Positions 22,680 through 34,566 are shown, counted from the first letter of the stretch. The stretch: DNA of 64,000 nucleotides from Candidula unifasciata (GCA_905116865.2 CAJHNH020000233.1:124001-188000), one strand, 5' to 3'. Made by a program: numbers and translations. Notes: generated by a model from the letters alone, not told the origin.

Positions 22680-23319
22680 TTATCGAACACCGGGTATTTC
22701 TTCCAATTTTATTTTCTCTTGAGGGTCAAACCACTGCGTAAAACAAGTAACAACTAATCGGACCACAGACGATGAGACTGCCAATTAACATGTTACCCTA
22801 GAAAAAAAACGACCTTACAACTCAATAGAAAGTCACCGTCCTAATTTCCTCAGAGTAATCCAGCAGGAGTTCTCAAAAATTAATGTGGTGATTTCCCTTT
22901 GCTTTCCAATTTCCCAGAAGTGCAGATCCTTTGTAAAAATTACTGATCAGTTTTACTATACAGTTCTTCAGCCGTTTTGTCACAGCAACTACACCGTTTT
23001 GGCTTATATGATAGCACTTTTCCGTCTTTCTAGACAATAGTGATATACTGCGCTTTGAGGAGTCATGGGACTTATAGACTATGGCGATGGCGAGTGTGAC
23101 TAGCAAGACCCGCCCTTGTTTAGAAAAGTCTTCAATAGTTATAGTATGGGATTTTAGGACCACTGTTGTGAAAATGTGTGTAGACAAATCAATTAAAGGT
23201 AGCCTGCTGCCAGATAGCTAAATCAAGATATCGGAATTATGTACCTGCGTTTAAAACCCCTGGATCGACGGAAGAATTCACACTCCAAAAAGATGCATTT
23301 TTACTCTTTTTACTAAAAA
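22680..23319. other. No gene recognised
   Basis: Unique-looking AT-rich sequence. The 104-codon minus ORF at 22873-23187 has no motif I know. Confidence 0.45.
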
Positions 23320-23495
23320 GTTAGTTGCGTATTTTTTTTGCAGGATGTTGCAGAACCAATCCCACCATTTTTTGGCTGTTGTGGTTCACGTCCTGTAGTT
23401 TGCCTTCGCGCTTCCTCAATGGCCGGCTTCTCGATACCACTGATGAAACCAACGCAAGGGCCGCCCCTGGATCAAACCCGGCATTAAAAAGTGAA
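23320..23495 (-). mobile_element. SINE-A copy
   Basis: Minus-strand: tail GTTAGTTGCGTATTTTTTTT, GTTGCAGAACCAATCCC, GTAGTTTGCCTTCGCGC, then box-B region GGATCAAACCCGGC. The extreme head is lost. Confidence 0.78.
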
Positions 23496-23902
23496 CTCTT
23501 TACTACCAGTGTAAAAAAAAAAAATAGAATTTAATCCGAGACCAGAAATTTAAGACGACCGTGTGGAGAAAAAAGGTAAGTAATGGATTACTGTCAGAAT
23601 AAAAGGACATGTTGACACAGGAAGACATATTTAAGAGCTTGATATTCATGCAGCGATTTTTTAAATGAAAAAGAAAACAATGAAGAACAAAACAAAGACA
23701 GACACGACCATTTTTGTTAGTAGAACACTCATCAGGGCCTTTGACAGAGCTTCCAAAACTATGTGCCATGGGACACTAGTGTATCCGCTGCAGGCGAAGG
23801 TGTGTCGGCGAACATAAAGCGTTAAACAGAATAATGGGAAAGAAATGTAACGGGGGAAAAAACAACGAAGAAAAACATAAAGATAAAGACGGCAATTTTG
23901 GC
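23496..23902. other. No gene recognised
   Basis: AT-rich, with no repeat or coding signal beyond chance ORFs. Confidence 0.4.
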
Positions 23903-24310
23903 TCAAACACGATCACGCATAATACAGGACGATCACACATAATACAGGACGATCATACATAATACAGGACGGTCATACATAATACAGGACGGTCATACAA
24001 AATACAGGACGATCATACATATTACAGGACGATCACACATAATACAGGACGATCACACATAATACAGGAAGATCACACATAATACAGGATGATCACACAT
24101 AACACAGGACGATCACACATAACACAGGACGATCACACATAATACAGGTCGATCACACATAACACAGGACGATCACACATAACACAGGACGATCACACAT
24201 AATACAGGACAATCACAATAATACAGGACGATCACACATAATACAGGACGATCACACATAATACAGGACGATCACACATAACACAGGACGATCACACATA
24301 ATACAGGACA
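23903..24310. repeat. 20-bp minisatellite, ~20 copies
   Basis: Unit GATCACACATAATACAGGAC, head to tail without spacers. Substitutions are mainly in ACAC/ATAC and the last base. Confidence 0.96.
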
Positions 24311-24578
24311 CTCCTGTGTCAAAAACCCATCTGCTAACCCAGACATAAAACAAGACACAGACAACAAATATACAGACAATAAACCGTTTATGTTTGCGTT
24401 ATCGTTTCTCTTTATTAAAATTATATTCTTCAATGATTACTGATGACTGAAACGAATCATTACCCGCCAGGACTGTGGTAACACCAGAGTGGCGTGACCG
24501 TTAAAGGTGCCCCAGTCATATCTTATGTTGGAGGTGGAGTGGGATATGTCCTATTAGCTTACTATCTAAACACACACA

Positions 24579-24583
24579 AACAT

Positions 24584-24616
<33 letters not shown>
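24579..24616. repeat. TG/CG dinucleotide repeat
   Basis: ATGTGTGTG run passing into GCGCGCGCG. Confidence 0.9.
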
Positions 24617-24639
24617 CAATTTCGGGGTTGCCAAACTTT

Positions 24640-25215
24640 CAAGTAGCAGCCGGAAGGGAAATAGACGACAGCCTCTTCTTCTTTCGCTCACTTATAAAAA
24701 GATTACCTATATCTGTAATGTTGTCTCTAGTATGAACTTTACTGTCTGTTCAATCAGCGACCCGTGTAAAGTTTGGCTTGCACCGGTGTTCACCAAAATG
24801 TTACCTTGATTAGTTGTATTTTGGGGCAGTCTTGGAGGGCATGACCTGTTGTCTCATGTGCTAATCCACATGTACACATGGCTGATTCGCCACTCTTAAA
24901 TTGTGTGTACATGCGGCTTCGAAGTCGATCTGTGTCCTGTTTTAAGGCGTAGAATAATGACTTGCTCTGGTCTGTCCATTATATGGTCATCGTCTGTTGC
25001 CTGTCGTAGTGACTGTCTTGCGTTTTGTGCTGACCCCTCCGTGTAGACACGAACCCAAAGACCCCGCGGGTATTCATCCTCGAGTAGACTGAGGGTGGCT
25101 GTTTTCAATGACAACAATAACGGTGATAAAATGGCGACCTGACAACGGCCCTCACTCCAGCGACCCAGCAACCAGATGGTAACACTGCCCAACGTCCGAT
25201 TAGATACCACCAGCT
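24640..25215 (-). mobile_element. LINE 3' end with RNase H remnant
   Basis: Minus ORF 24896-25210 carries RVYTEGSAQNA (the first RNase H strand with the catalytic-Asp position changed to Glu). It then shifts abruptly to QVIILRLKTGHRSTSKPH, the HCRLN-type module, with the Cys/His part continuing to about 24830. The RNase H middle is deleted. The 3' UTR ends at an inverted AAGAAGAAG tail near 24670-24680. The same 3' UTR recurs at 48593-48730. Confidence 0.75.
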
Positions 25216-25349
25216 GTGTTCACACGGTCATCTGGTCAATGTGAGCACAGGATGGCACCCAACTGGACGCCAGCGATCCTGGTCTGTGTGACAAACTGAT
25301 GGTCCAGAGGACAGCAGCATAATCTGGTCAACGATGAAAGCGATTTTAG

Positions 25350-25960
25350 CCCTGATGACGTCAGCACCTGGTCAGTGGGAAAAGTGACAGTAGCCAGATG
25401 ACGTCAGCAACTGGTCAATGAAAATACGTGACAGTAGCCAAATGACGTCAGCAACTGGTCAATGAGAATACGTAATGGTGGCCCTGACTATGTCAGCAAC
25501 TGGTCAATGATATAAGTGACTAGCCAGATGACGTCAGCAACTAAGAATACGTGATGGTGTCCATGATGACGTCAGCAACTGGTTAATGATATGACAGTAG
25601 CCAGATGACGTCAGCAACTGGTCAATGAGAATAGGTGATGGTGGCCCTGATGACGTCACCAACTGGTCAATGAAGTGACAGTAGCATGATGACGTCAGCA
25701 ACGTCAATGACGTGATGATGGCCCTGATGACGTCACCAAAAGGTCAATGAGATGACGTGATGGTGGTCCTGCTGACGTAAGCAACTGGTCAATGAGATGA
25801 CATGATGGTGGGCCTGATGACGTCAGCAACTGGTCAATGAGATGATGTGATGGTGGTCCTGATGACGTCAACAACTGGTCAATGATATAATGTGATGATA
25901 GTTGACATCAGCAACATCCGATTCATGAGAAAATGCAGATAGCCCAGCTGACGTCAGCAA
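25350..25960. repeat. Minisatellite with 12 perfect CRE octamers
   Basis: Degenerate tandem units of about 40-50 bp (TGATGACGTCAGCAACTGG, then TCAATGAGAATACGTGA and GGTGGCCC). TGACGTCA occurs 12 times, starting at 25356, 25399, 25443, 25529, 25566, 25606, 25651, 25690, 25728, 25818, 25863 and 25949. TGACGTCA is the palindromic cAMP-response element bound by CREB/ATF bZIP proteins (established). Binding here is untested. Confidence 0.93.
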
Positions 25961-26224
25961 GATTTGGTCAGGAAGAGAAAGTGATATCAGCCCAGCTGAG
26001 CAGGTGATAGCTCTCCAGCTGAGGTCAAAAACATCTGATCAATGGGAACAAGCTGTTCAGCTACCGTAATCGATACGTGGAGAGAATATTGCCCTAGTTG
26101 ACAGCAGTTCGCTGGTCTATGACCAGTCCAGAAATACCAGCAATACAGATGGCATAGCCATTACCACGATGTCCACAACAGCAACAAAGACGCCCTAGTC
26201 ATTACGATGATTCACCGTACTAGA

Positions 26225-26700
26225 TAAATTATCACAGCCATAATGTCTCAGTGGTGATGATTCGCCGCACTAAGCCACAACGTCGCAGCAATGATGATTC
26301 ACCCTGCCAGATGAATACCAACAGCCACAACGTCTCAGCATTGATGATTCACCCCATCAGATAAATACCAACAGCCACAACGTCTCAGAAATGATGATTC
26401 ACCCCGCCAGATAAATACCAACAGCCACAAAGTCGCAGCAATGATGATTCACCCTACCAAATACCAACAGCCACAATGTCTCAGCAATGATGATTCACCC
26501 TATCAGATAAATACCAACAGCCACAATGTCTCAGCAATGATGATTCACCCTACCAAATACCAACAGCCACAATGTCTCAGCAATGATGATTCACCCTGCC
26601 AGATAAATACCAACAGCCACAACGTCTCAGCAATGATGATTCACCCTACCAAATGCCAACAGCCACAATGTCTCAGCAATGATTCACCCTGCCAGATCAA
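26225..26700. repeat. ~49-bp minisatellite
   Basis: Units of CAACAGCCACAATGTCTCAG, CAATGATGATTCACCCTACC and AAATAC, alternating with a longer AGATAAATAC variant. About ten copies, more degenerate at the left. Confidence 0.93.
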
Positions 26701-26934
26701 TGCCAAGAAACATGGACGAAGATGACAATTCACCGTACCAGGTAAGATACCACCAACTGTGTTCACATAAAACATCATTGTGCAACACGTGTAGTACCCT
26801 AGCAGGTAACGGGAGCAACCATTTCTGTGTGACCGGTGGTGCTATTTCAACAGCTGGATGCGAATTCCGTCCATAGTCTGTGGGTGTTTGTTCAGCTGCA
26901 TGACAGACCTCACTAATGATGGTACCTTTTAAAG

Positions 26935-27010
26935 GATATTTCACCCTAGCTGTAAACTACAACACAGCCTGCTAACCGCCATTTTAAGGGCGCAGCAGCA
27001 GAAGATGGCG
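26935..27010 (+). mobile_element. Repeat-F 3' end
   Basis: AACTACAACACAGCCTGCT, then CCATTTTAAGGGCGCAGCAG. It matches the end of the longer copy at 55824-56030 and runs straight into the GAA array, consistent with an AAG-type tail that expanded. Confidence 0.6.
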
Positions 27011-27107
27011 AAGACGAAGACGAAGAAGAAGAAGAAGAAGAAGAAGAAGAAGAAGAAGAAAAAGAAGAAAAAGAAGAAGAAGAAGAAGAAGAAGAAGAAG
27101 AAAATGG

Positions 27108-27155
<48 letters not shown>

Positions 27156-27216
27156 AGAAGAAGAAGAAGAAGAAGAAGAAGAAGAAGAAGAAGAAGAAGA
27201 AGAAGAAAAAGAAGGA
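27005..27216. repeat. GAA/AAG microsatellite
   Basis: About 70 units with AAA and GGG interruptions near 27061-27075 and 27103-27110. The K-rich and S-rich ORFs here are artefacts. Confidence 0.96.
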
Positions 27217-27440
27217 GGATTAGGAGGGAGAGAATAAGAAAAAAGAAAAACAGGCATTCAGAAAAGAGGGAGTGCTCTATAACTAACCAATTGTCCTATC
27301 AGTCGCAAAAGCTCTCCACTGTTGACCTAAGCTGTTCTTGCACTAGTTTAGCCTAGTCTTTACCCATCTGCCAGGTGTCTGGAATGTTAATGAACGGCTT
27401 CCCCCAACTGTCTCCCTTTGACCTATTCTTTACTGTGAAT

Positions 27441-27617
27441 CAGCGGTTCTCAACCATTTGGGAGGGGGGTAGGGCTTTTACATGGGTCGCCTAAGCCCAC
27501 CAGAAAACACATTGTTATGAAGTAGCAACGAAAATAATTGTATTACTCGGGGGGTCACCACAACATGAGGTGCGGTATTAAAAATGGTCGCGGCATTAGG
27601 AAGGTTAAGAACCACTG
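27441..27617. mobile_element. hAT-type MITE, 177 bp
   Basis: Ends CAGCGGTTCTCAACC and GGTTAAGAACCACTG form terminal inverted repeats of the classic hAT type. Flanks CTGTGAAT (27433-27440) and CTGTAAAT (27618-27625) are an 8-bp target duplication with one mismatch. There is no transposase, so the element is non-autonomous. Confidence 0.92.
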
Positions 27618-27639
27618 CTGTAAATAAAAGGCGAAGGAA

Positions 27640-27960
27640 ATAGGCAGCTATACCAGTGTTCTTCAAACTGTGGGGAACAATCGTCCCGTTCATCCTGCAT
27701 CCCTGAAGAAGGAGCTTCCGTTTATAATTGTAAGTAGGTTATGAGCGTCATATAACATGGATCAACACTGCACGCCACCAAAAGCCAGGACTTCTGCAAG
27801 CTGATGCGATCAAAGGAGACAGACCTAACTAACGCCCCGACCGGCGACGAGGTCGTCTACTACCTACGAGCCAATGGGCGACCTGGTCGCCGATAAATAA
27901 AAAAAAAAAACACTAGTAGACGTTAAAATATTTTAAAATCCTGGCTTCCACATTTGCACA
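27640..27960. other. No feature recognised
   Basis: Unique-looking sequence ending in a short poly-A (27898-27911). Confidence 0.4.
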
Positions 27961-27999
27961 AAAGAGATGAGGTCGAGACTTGATATGGCAATAGCCGCG

Positions 28000-28450
28000 A
28001 TGTCCAGTCCACATACACAGTGTCCCGTCTACATACACAATGTCCTGTCTACATACACAGTGTCCCGTCTACATACACAGTGTCCCGTCTACATACACAG
28101 TGTCTGGTCTACATACACAATGTCCCGTCTACATACACAATGTCCTGTCTACATACACAATGTCCCGTCTACATACACAGTGTCCCGTCTACATACACAG
28201 TGTCCCGTCTACATACACAATGTCCAGTTTACATACACAATGTCCCGTCTACATACACAGTGCCCCGTCTACATACACAGTGTCCCGTCTACATACACAA
28301 TGTCCAGTTTACATACACAATGTCCCGTCTACATACACAGTGCCCCGTCTACGTACACAATGTCCAGTTTACATACACAATGTCCCGTCTACATACACAG
28401 TGCCCCGTCTACGTACACAATGTCCAGTTTACATACACAATGTCCCATCT
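28000..28450. repeat. 20-bp minisatellite, ~22 copies
   Basis: Unit ACATACACAGTGTCCCGTCT. Open in all three forward frames, giving overlapping 164-206-codon artefact ORFs. A higher-order 60-bp pattern (AGT, CCC, AAT variants) is repeated three times at 28240-28440. Confidence 0.96.
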
Positions 28451-28469
28451 ACCTACGATGAGGAAAAGC

Positions 28470-28800
28470 AAAATCATCACAACAATACTCTTCTTTTGTC
28501 AATATCTGCTTACGCCGCTAGGCGTCGCAGTTCATCAGACGATCGGCAGCCGAGCCAGGGCAGCACAACAATAAAGGTCAATATTTACAATTCACTGGTA
28601 CTGTCAATCTTCCTATATAGATGTGGACTCAGGAATGGAAAGGGGGATTCAGGCTTTTGAACATAAGTGCTATAGACGAATTCTACGTATTAGCTATTTT
28701 CAACATAAAACTAACAAACATGTAAGAGACAAAATTATGACAACATCAAGAAATGGACAGGACTAAATTACAATACACCTGTTCAACAAACAAAAGCACG
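28470..28800 (+). mobile_element. LINE RT C-terminal fragment
   Basis: Plus-strand pieces KVNIYNSLVLSIFLY, then FEHKCYRRILRI and an AT-rich remainder. This matches the [L/V]Y-NS-LLYGCE...KCYRRILRI region after the RT palm in other copies here (60271, 63257). Frameshifted. Confidence 0.7.
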
Positions 28801-28894
28801 ATGAGAACGATGGCGGGTTTTGGGTGCTAGTACTTCCATCAATACACTTCCACAACCCTAGCGGGTCATTGATTATGCTGTGTTATGTAACAGT

Positions 28895-29035
28895 CTGCAT
28901 ACAAATAAGCCAAATCTGTAAATCAAATGTGAGCGCAAAACTTCCAAGTTCTGGATGAAGGCAAAGGTCAAAAAGTGGGTGAACAATCAGAACTTTCGGG
29001 CGGAATTTACAACTGCTGAACGCCAAGAAGAAGAT
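28895..29035 (-). mobile_element. Repeat-D copy
   Basis: Shares TCTGCATACAAATAAGCC, GGTGAACAATCAGAACTTTC and CTGCTGAACGCCAAGAAG with copies at 34070 and 58985. If the AAGAAG end is the 3' tail, this copy reads left to right; strand labels for this family are relative to the 33000 and 38675 copies. Confidence 0.6.
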
Positions 29036-29049
29036 GAAGTTATTAGCCT

Positions 29050-29790
29050 TCCTGCCCCCGCTATCGCCACTCGCCAGACCTCCTCATGAAGTTCAGATCT
29101 GAGGAAGAAGGATTTCGTTGGCCGCCACAGCTGACGGGACAGCACAGCAATCAACACAGTGTCAATACTGCCTGCTGCGGGTACATTCCATGGAAGCTTC
29201 TAGAGGCCACATTCACTTAGTTTAAGCAGATAGGCTGTAGCGGTTCTATAGAAGATTGTAAATTAGCTTCATTCTTGTCATTCCTGTTTTCGGCAACCTG
29301 ACAGGCTTCTCGTGGCTCTGTCTGAGGTCGGTGTCTTTGACTTAGGGGTTATGAGTCCGAGTTCAAATCTCCCCTGGGCACGAGTGGGTCAAGTGTTGGG
29401 TCTGTGAGTGCTGGTAGAAATGAAAGAGTCAGTGGGCTGGTAGAGATACCTACCGAGATTAAGGAAGGAAGAAACAATGGCAATAATGATGTTTCTTACT
29501 CCTTGAGTTTTTTTTCTTTTTCTCCTCGTCCCTTTTCTTTTCTCACGGCCATCTTTAGCTATAAATCTAGAGTTGGCGGTGTGTTTTCTAATCAACATTT
29601 AATGCAGAGTACACTAGTTATGTAACCGTACCCAGTGCTAACTTTTGCAGATAAGATAATCTAGCAGACGAGGAACCTGGTCTCACGCCAACCCTTCTTC
29701 ACTGCCTCTCGCGACACGCTATCCTTTGCTTTATTCTGAGACCCGAAAACTCCTAAGAAGACCCTATACTGACTATCCTGTTTTCACCGT
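29050..29790. other. No gene recognised
   Basis: A tRNA-like stretch near 29310-29390 (GGTCGGTGTCTTTGACTTAG, then GAGTTCAAATCTCCCC) may be an old SINE head. Otherwise featureless. Confidence 0.4.
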
Positions 29791-29794
29791 GGGA

Positions 29795-30560
29795 AACAGT
29801 GGACTACTTACAGTAATCCAGAACACGGTGGACTACTTACAGTAATCTAGAACTCGGTGGACTACTCACAATAATCTAGAACATAGTTCACTATTTACAG
29901 TAATCTACAACAAGCTAGACTACTTACAGTAATCTAGAACACGGTGGACTACTTACAGTAGTCTAGAAGACGGTGGACTACTTACAGTAATCTAGAACAC
30001 GGTTGACTACTTACAGTAATCTACAACCCAGTGGACTACTTACAGTAATTTAGAACAGTGGACTACTTACAGCAATTCAGAACACAGTGGACTAGTTACA
30101 GTAATTAATAACACAGTGGACTACTTACAGTAATTTAGAACACAGTGGACTACTTACAATAATCTAGAACACGGTGGACTACTTACAGTAATCTACAACA
30201 TAGTGGACTACTTACAGTAATTTAGAACATAGTGGACTACTTACAGTAATTTATAACACAGTGGACTACTTACAGTAATCTACAAAAGTCTACAACACAG
30301 TGGGCTACTTACAGTAATCTACAACACAGTAATATACAACACAGTGGACTATTTACAGTAATCTACAACACAGTGGGCTACTTACAGTAATCTACAACAC
30401 AGTGGACTACTTACAGTAATCTACAACACGGTGGGCCACTTACAGTAATCTACAACACAGTAATCTACAACACGGTGGGCTACTTACTTACAGCAACCAA
30501 CAACACAGTGGGGTAGTAACAGTAATTTACAACAGTGGTATATTTACAACAATCTATTCT
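29795..30560. repeat. ~29-bp minisatellite
   Basis: Unit CACAGTGGACTACTTACAGT plus AATCTACAA, about 26 copies, some truncated. The unit is open to many small indels. Confidence 0.95.
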
Positions 30561-30744
30561 ACTGCGGCTCTCCCTTTTGTGTGGCAGCCTGTCTCACTGT
30601 GGGTGTCTAAATTATGTACTAAATTTGTCTGTGAAATAACAGCTCTGACGACATATGCTACTTTCATTTATTTCTTTATTAAGTGCCCCATTTTAAAGAT
30701 GTGTTGAAATTAGAAGTGTCAGGGTCGTTAAATGAGTGCGTTAA

Positions 30745-31380
30745 GGGTGGGTGGAGTACCCCCAGGGAGATAATGAAGCTCTAGGCGTGCCGCCTCAACA
30801 GCACCACCGCCCATCTATCCGGAGGAGGACACAAGCTTTCGTGTGGCTGGGATCACAGGACTTTTCCCGCGTGTGTGTGCTGAGTGACTCTTTGAGCATG
30901 ATCCGTCGCGTCAAGGCAGGCTGGTTACGCAGACAGTGGTTTGAGTCATTGCAAAATTCTCCTGTGTGTGCAGTTACCTTCATTTTCGTCCCAGGGCATG
31001 CAGGTGTTGCTGGTAATGAAAAAGCTGATAAACTGGCAGGTGCTGCATTCATTAAAGATGGCCGGTCCATGGATCATGCAGACATTGTCATTGTCCTTAC
31101 AGATATAAGATAGGACGTTCTGAGGATTTTGGAAGCAACGTGTCCACATCACTGCTAAGAATACGCGCACATCACTGCTAAGAATATGCGAACTGGGAGT
31201 AAAGATCGGCACAGTCAAGCATGAGAAGCACACCAGAGGCAAGGAAGTCTTGTTAACCAACATAGGACTGGCACTATTAACCGCACGATGCTGTTGAATA
31301 TGTTGAGAGGGGAATCTAAGCGCCTATAGATGTTTCCGGAGTGCTGTGAAGATAATCTAACTCGTAACTCATAACTCAGG
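30745..31380 (+). mobile_element. LINE RNase H domain fragment
   Basis: ORF 30751-31113 carries VCVLSDSLSMIRRVKAGWL and FIFVPGHAGVAGNEKADKL, the second half of an RNase HI domain (the SDS aspartate and the GHxGxxGNExAD motif). The C-terminal [14 protein letters not shown] continues, frameshifted, to about 31380. The left edge is truncated before the FTDGS strand. A sister copy lies inverted at 52555-53200 and includes that strand. Confidence 0.85.
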
Positions 31381-31639
31381 AGGTACACATTTTTTAATTA
31401 TATCATTACAAAGACCGTGTTCAACTAACCGTGTTGAACAAACCGTTTCTTCGTCTCGGGTGTAGAGGCATATGGTGCCACCCCCATAGTTTCATGAAAA
31501 TGTACCTCCAGTGAGATAGCAAAGCTTTTCATGGTTACCGTATTCATCTGCATCCATCGTGACCGGTGTACACTACAGCCTTGAGCTGGTCGAGAGTTGT
31601 AGAACCCCTTCAAGTATAAGTATAAGCTTAATTCTTTGG

Positions 31640-31937
31640 CACAAGGGTAGTAACCCATAAGTGCTTATTTTACAGTGAATCTCGGCGCAGTGCACGAACT
31701 CCGTAACATAGGTGAGGATCCTGAAAAGCTTTGGATGGATTTGGATTTCCAACGGGCAAGGGATATATTTTTTACGTGCGTAACAATACACACGGGCGTT
31801 CGATTTTACTACCTAGAGACCAGGGGAAATTACTAGAAGTCCAAATGAAAAAAAAATCATAGCTTCCATCGATGCTTGAGCCCGGGACCTCCAGCATTCG
31901 AGGCGGACGCCATGCCTCGAGACCACGCAGCTCCTAA
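31640..31937 (-). mobile_element. SINE-C copy
   Basis: Minus strand: head GAGCTGCGTGGTCTCGAGGC, GGTCCCGGGCTCAAGC box B, then CTAGTAATTTCCCCTGG, TCCTCACCTATGTTACGG and 3' end GGGTTACTACCCTTGTGCC. Same order as 39075-39480. Confidence 0.85.
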
Positions 31938-31939
31938 AG

Positions 31940-33000
31940 ACAAAAAAGGGTTAAACTATCAACCGATTGGAACTAAACAGGCGGGAGAACTCTAGTCCAT
32001 TAGTTTCAGCCTCACTGTAATTGAGTTTATCCATATTTGCTTTGTACCTGTGCCAGTGAAAAACAAATGAAATATTCCTCCCTGTCCCCGTTGAAAAACG
32101 TGTCAACAACTAGTCCCCGAACAATCCAGAAATATACGCATGCAGTAAATATCAGTTGCTAGAGGCGCCAAAGCCAACAGTCGCCACCAGAAATGCGGTT
32201 GCCGTTGATGGAAACAGTCAGGCACAATAAGTTGGCTCCTATTTCACCAGTTCACACGTAAACCGGCTACCGTCCATTGAGAATACGAAGCTGAGCGTGG
32301 CTACCTTTTCTTCTTCTTCATCGGATGTAAACTCCGGCATATCTATCCATTAAAATGACAGTAAGGCTTACCTTCTCTAAGACTATAAATCAAAAGATAA
32401 ATACTATCAGCGAAAAACAATCCGCGGCACGCTACAACTTGAACCACACTGGCACACAACGCGTCAAGGTAGATTTTACGGACAATTTAAATCACATATA
32501 AACATATAATTTTAACGACAACCGAACACAAAACACACAGGCAGACGCACGGCGCCCATATACATGTATACACAACACACGGTGATTAACACGGACGCAC
32601 ACTGTACTTTGAAACACACTGATTCACCCCCCATAGAAAAGAAACTAGATCCAACAAAACAAGAACGAACGATCTATATTCTCGCTGGTTGGCTGGATAC
32701 ATACACACAATATACACGACACTGAGGAAGATGCCACTGTACTGTAGACACTCCCATAGAGTCTGTCCTTGGAGACTCCTTGCAGCGAGCCTCTGTTGCG
32801 GAGACATCACCTGGCCGACTGACAGAAGCCAGCCTCGATGGACAATGGCTTTATTTACCGCCTTCCAAAACAAACATACTAACAGGTAAGCTAGCAAAAC
32901 AAACTGAAGCACGAGTGACTGGGGCTGAACGTGGTCTATGTCCTAGTTTTCCGTACTGTAAAAACTCTATTCTAAAGGTCGCATGTTTCTTCTTCTTTTT
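31940..33000. other. No gene recognised
   Basis: Unique-looking sequence. The ORFs at 32586-32912 (minus) and 32689-33004 (plus) overlap each other and show no motif. Confidence 0.4.
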
Positions 33001-33180
33001 CTGAGCGTTAGCAGGTTAAAAACCCCGGAGGAAAGTTCTGGCGGTTCGCCTACTTATGGACTTGTTCCAGAACACAAGTTTTGCGTCCAAACAGTTTTAC
33101 AGATCTGGCTTATGTGTATGCAGACTGTTGGTTCCTCGTGTTTCAGGCAGATGCACTCCGAAGTCGAAAGAAAAAACAAG
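33000..33180 (+). mobile_element. Repeat-D copy
   Basis: CTGAGCGTTAGCAGGTTAAA, GACTTGTTCCAGAACAC, TTTTACAGATCTGGCTTATG, CAGACTGTTGGTTCCTCG and TCAGGCAGATGCACTCCG. The same blocks in the same order occur at 38675 and 61330. Confidence 0.7.
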
Positions 33181-33224
33181 CCTAATTGGTCGCTTTGCAC
33201 GACAAGCTATCCTATCCTTTCCTG

Positions 33225-33545
33225 CAACCAGTTATCTACCTATCTATACCTTCCTGCATCAATTAATCTACCTATCTATTTATTCCTGCAACCATTTATC
33301 TACCTATATATGTATCCATTACCGCAACCATTTATCTATCTATATATCCCTTCCTGCAACCATTTATCTACCTATATATGTATCCATTACCGCAACCATT
33401 TATCTATCTATCTATCCCTTCCTGTAACCATTTATCTACCTATATATGTATCCATTACCGCAACCATTTATCTGCCTATCTATCTCGTCCTGAATTAATT
33501 TGTCTATCTACCTACCTTTCCCGTCCTGCAACCATTTATCTACCT
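33225..33545. repeat. TATC-rich minisatellite, alternating ~31/36-bp units
   Basis: Units begin with GCAACCATTTATCTACCTAT and continue either TATATGTATCCATTACC or CTATCCCTTCCT. Degenerate relatives occur at 36840-36900 and 37055-37130. Confidence 0.9.
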
Positions 33546-33549
33546 CTCT

Positions 33550-33965
33550 CAAAGGCAGATTCAAACAATGTATCAAAACGAAACAAGACTGAAGTCAGGA
33601 GTGGTAAAGCTGACCTGGAAGACGTAAACTCACGATCACAGAGCTAGCCCATCTATACATTTTACTGCCTGATATTCTGGCAGTACAGGTGCCTTACCAT
33701 AACTGTGTTACACGGCTGACTGGGAGTAACTGGGATTTGTCCCTGTCTGATACTCGTCCCTGAGGTGTTAATCCTACAGACAATAACCCTAGATGGATCA
33801 ATGGCCTTACCTGATTACCCGCACCAGAGGGCAAGTGCTGTAATGACTCTTCTGCAGGCGGGCCGGTTTTGTTTGTTTTTTTCAAACCGCAACGGGCGAA
33901 TTTGGAGGGGGTAAAAACTGACCCTGTCGACCAAGCCTAAAACTCACAAGCATTCACTGGACTAC
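33550..33965. other. No gene recognised
   Basis: No repeat match inside the window and only short ORFs. Confidence 0.4.
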
Positions 33966-33969
33966 AGGT

Positions 33970-34235
33970 GACTTCGTTACTCCCCCGTGTGGGTTCCGGG
34001 GCCCTATTATAGGCAAAACAGGAATAGACTCACTGCTTAACCAAAAGCATGTCGTATGAGTCGACTAAGTAGGAGCTTCCTTCGAAGTCGGAGCGCATCT
34101 GCCTGAGATCTGTCAAACAGATGTACACGCAACACTCAGGTTCTGGAGCAGGACTGCAGACCAGAAGTGGACGAACAACCAAAACTTTCCACAAGAGTTT
34201 ACAGCTGGTAAACGCGGAGAAGAACTTCGTTACTC
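33970..34235 (-). mobile_element. Repeat-F/D composite
   Basis: A repeat-F block (GTGTGGGTTCCGGGGCCCTA, AAGCATGTCGTATGAGTCG) is followed directly by an inverted repeat-D block (CTTCCTTCGAAGTCGGAGCG, CGAACAACCAAAACTTTCC, AACGCGGAGAAGAAC). Adjacent F and D blocks also occur near 58800-59140, suggesting they may be parts of one longer element. Confidence 0.55.
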
Positions 34236-34283
34236 TTTTTGGTGTCCTAATACAAATGGGTTACACGGCTACAGGTGCGGCGT

Positions 34284-34510
34284 CCGTAGCTTGGGTGTTG
34301 CGAGTCGGCTTGTAATTCCAAAGCACCGCGATCGAAATCCCACTGCTGGCTGAGTGGATTTTTATCATGGTATAGGGCGTCGCAGGTCGACCTAGCCTAA
34401 AATGGGTACCAGTAAAGACGGCGGGCGCAATGCTGACGACATTACCGAATGGTTTGTAAAAATATGGGTGCTCTTCCCATTTGCCCGATGCGCCTAAAAT
34501 GGGTGACAAG
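34284..34510 (+). mobile_element. SINE-B copy, diverged
   Basis: TCCGTAGCTTGGGTGTTGCG head, GGTCGACCTAGCCTAAAATG core, GGCGCAATGCTGACGACATT, GGTTTGTAAAAATATGGG. The TA array begins six bases past its end. Confidence 0.75.
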
Positions 34511-34514
34511 GGAT

Positions 34515-34515
<1 letters not shown>

Positions 34516-34563
<48 letters not shown>

Positions 34564-34566
34564 TTA

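Noticed and set aside
23903..24310. Possible CRISPR-like array
   Set aside because: The 20-bp units abut without unique spacers, and the genome is eukaryotic. The same applies to the other arrays.
27967..28660. Three overlapping ORFs of 164-206 codons with VYIHSVPSTYT repeats
   Set aside because: Read-through of the 20-bp minisatellite; the last one runs into LINE sequence.
32300..32330. Candidate POLR2H exon 4 (CTTCTTCAT, matching a MKK codon run)
   Set aside because: The surrounding translation does not match the RPB8 C-terminus; other TTCTTCAT sites (8620, 18412) also fail.
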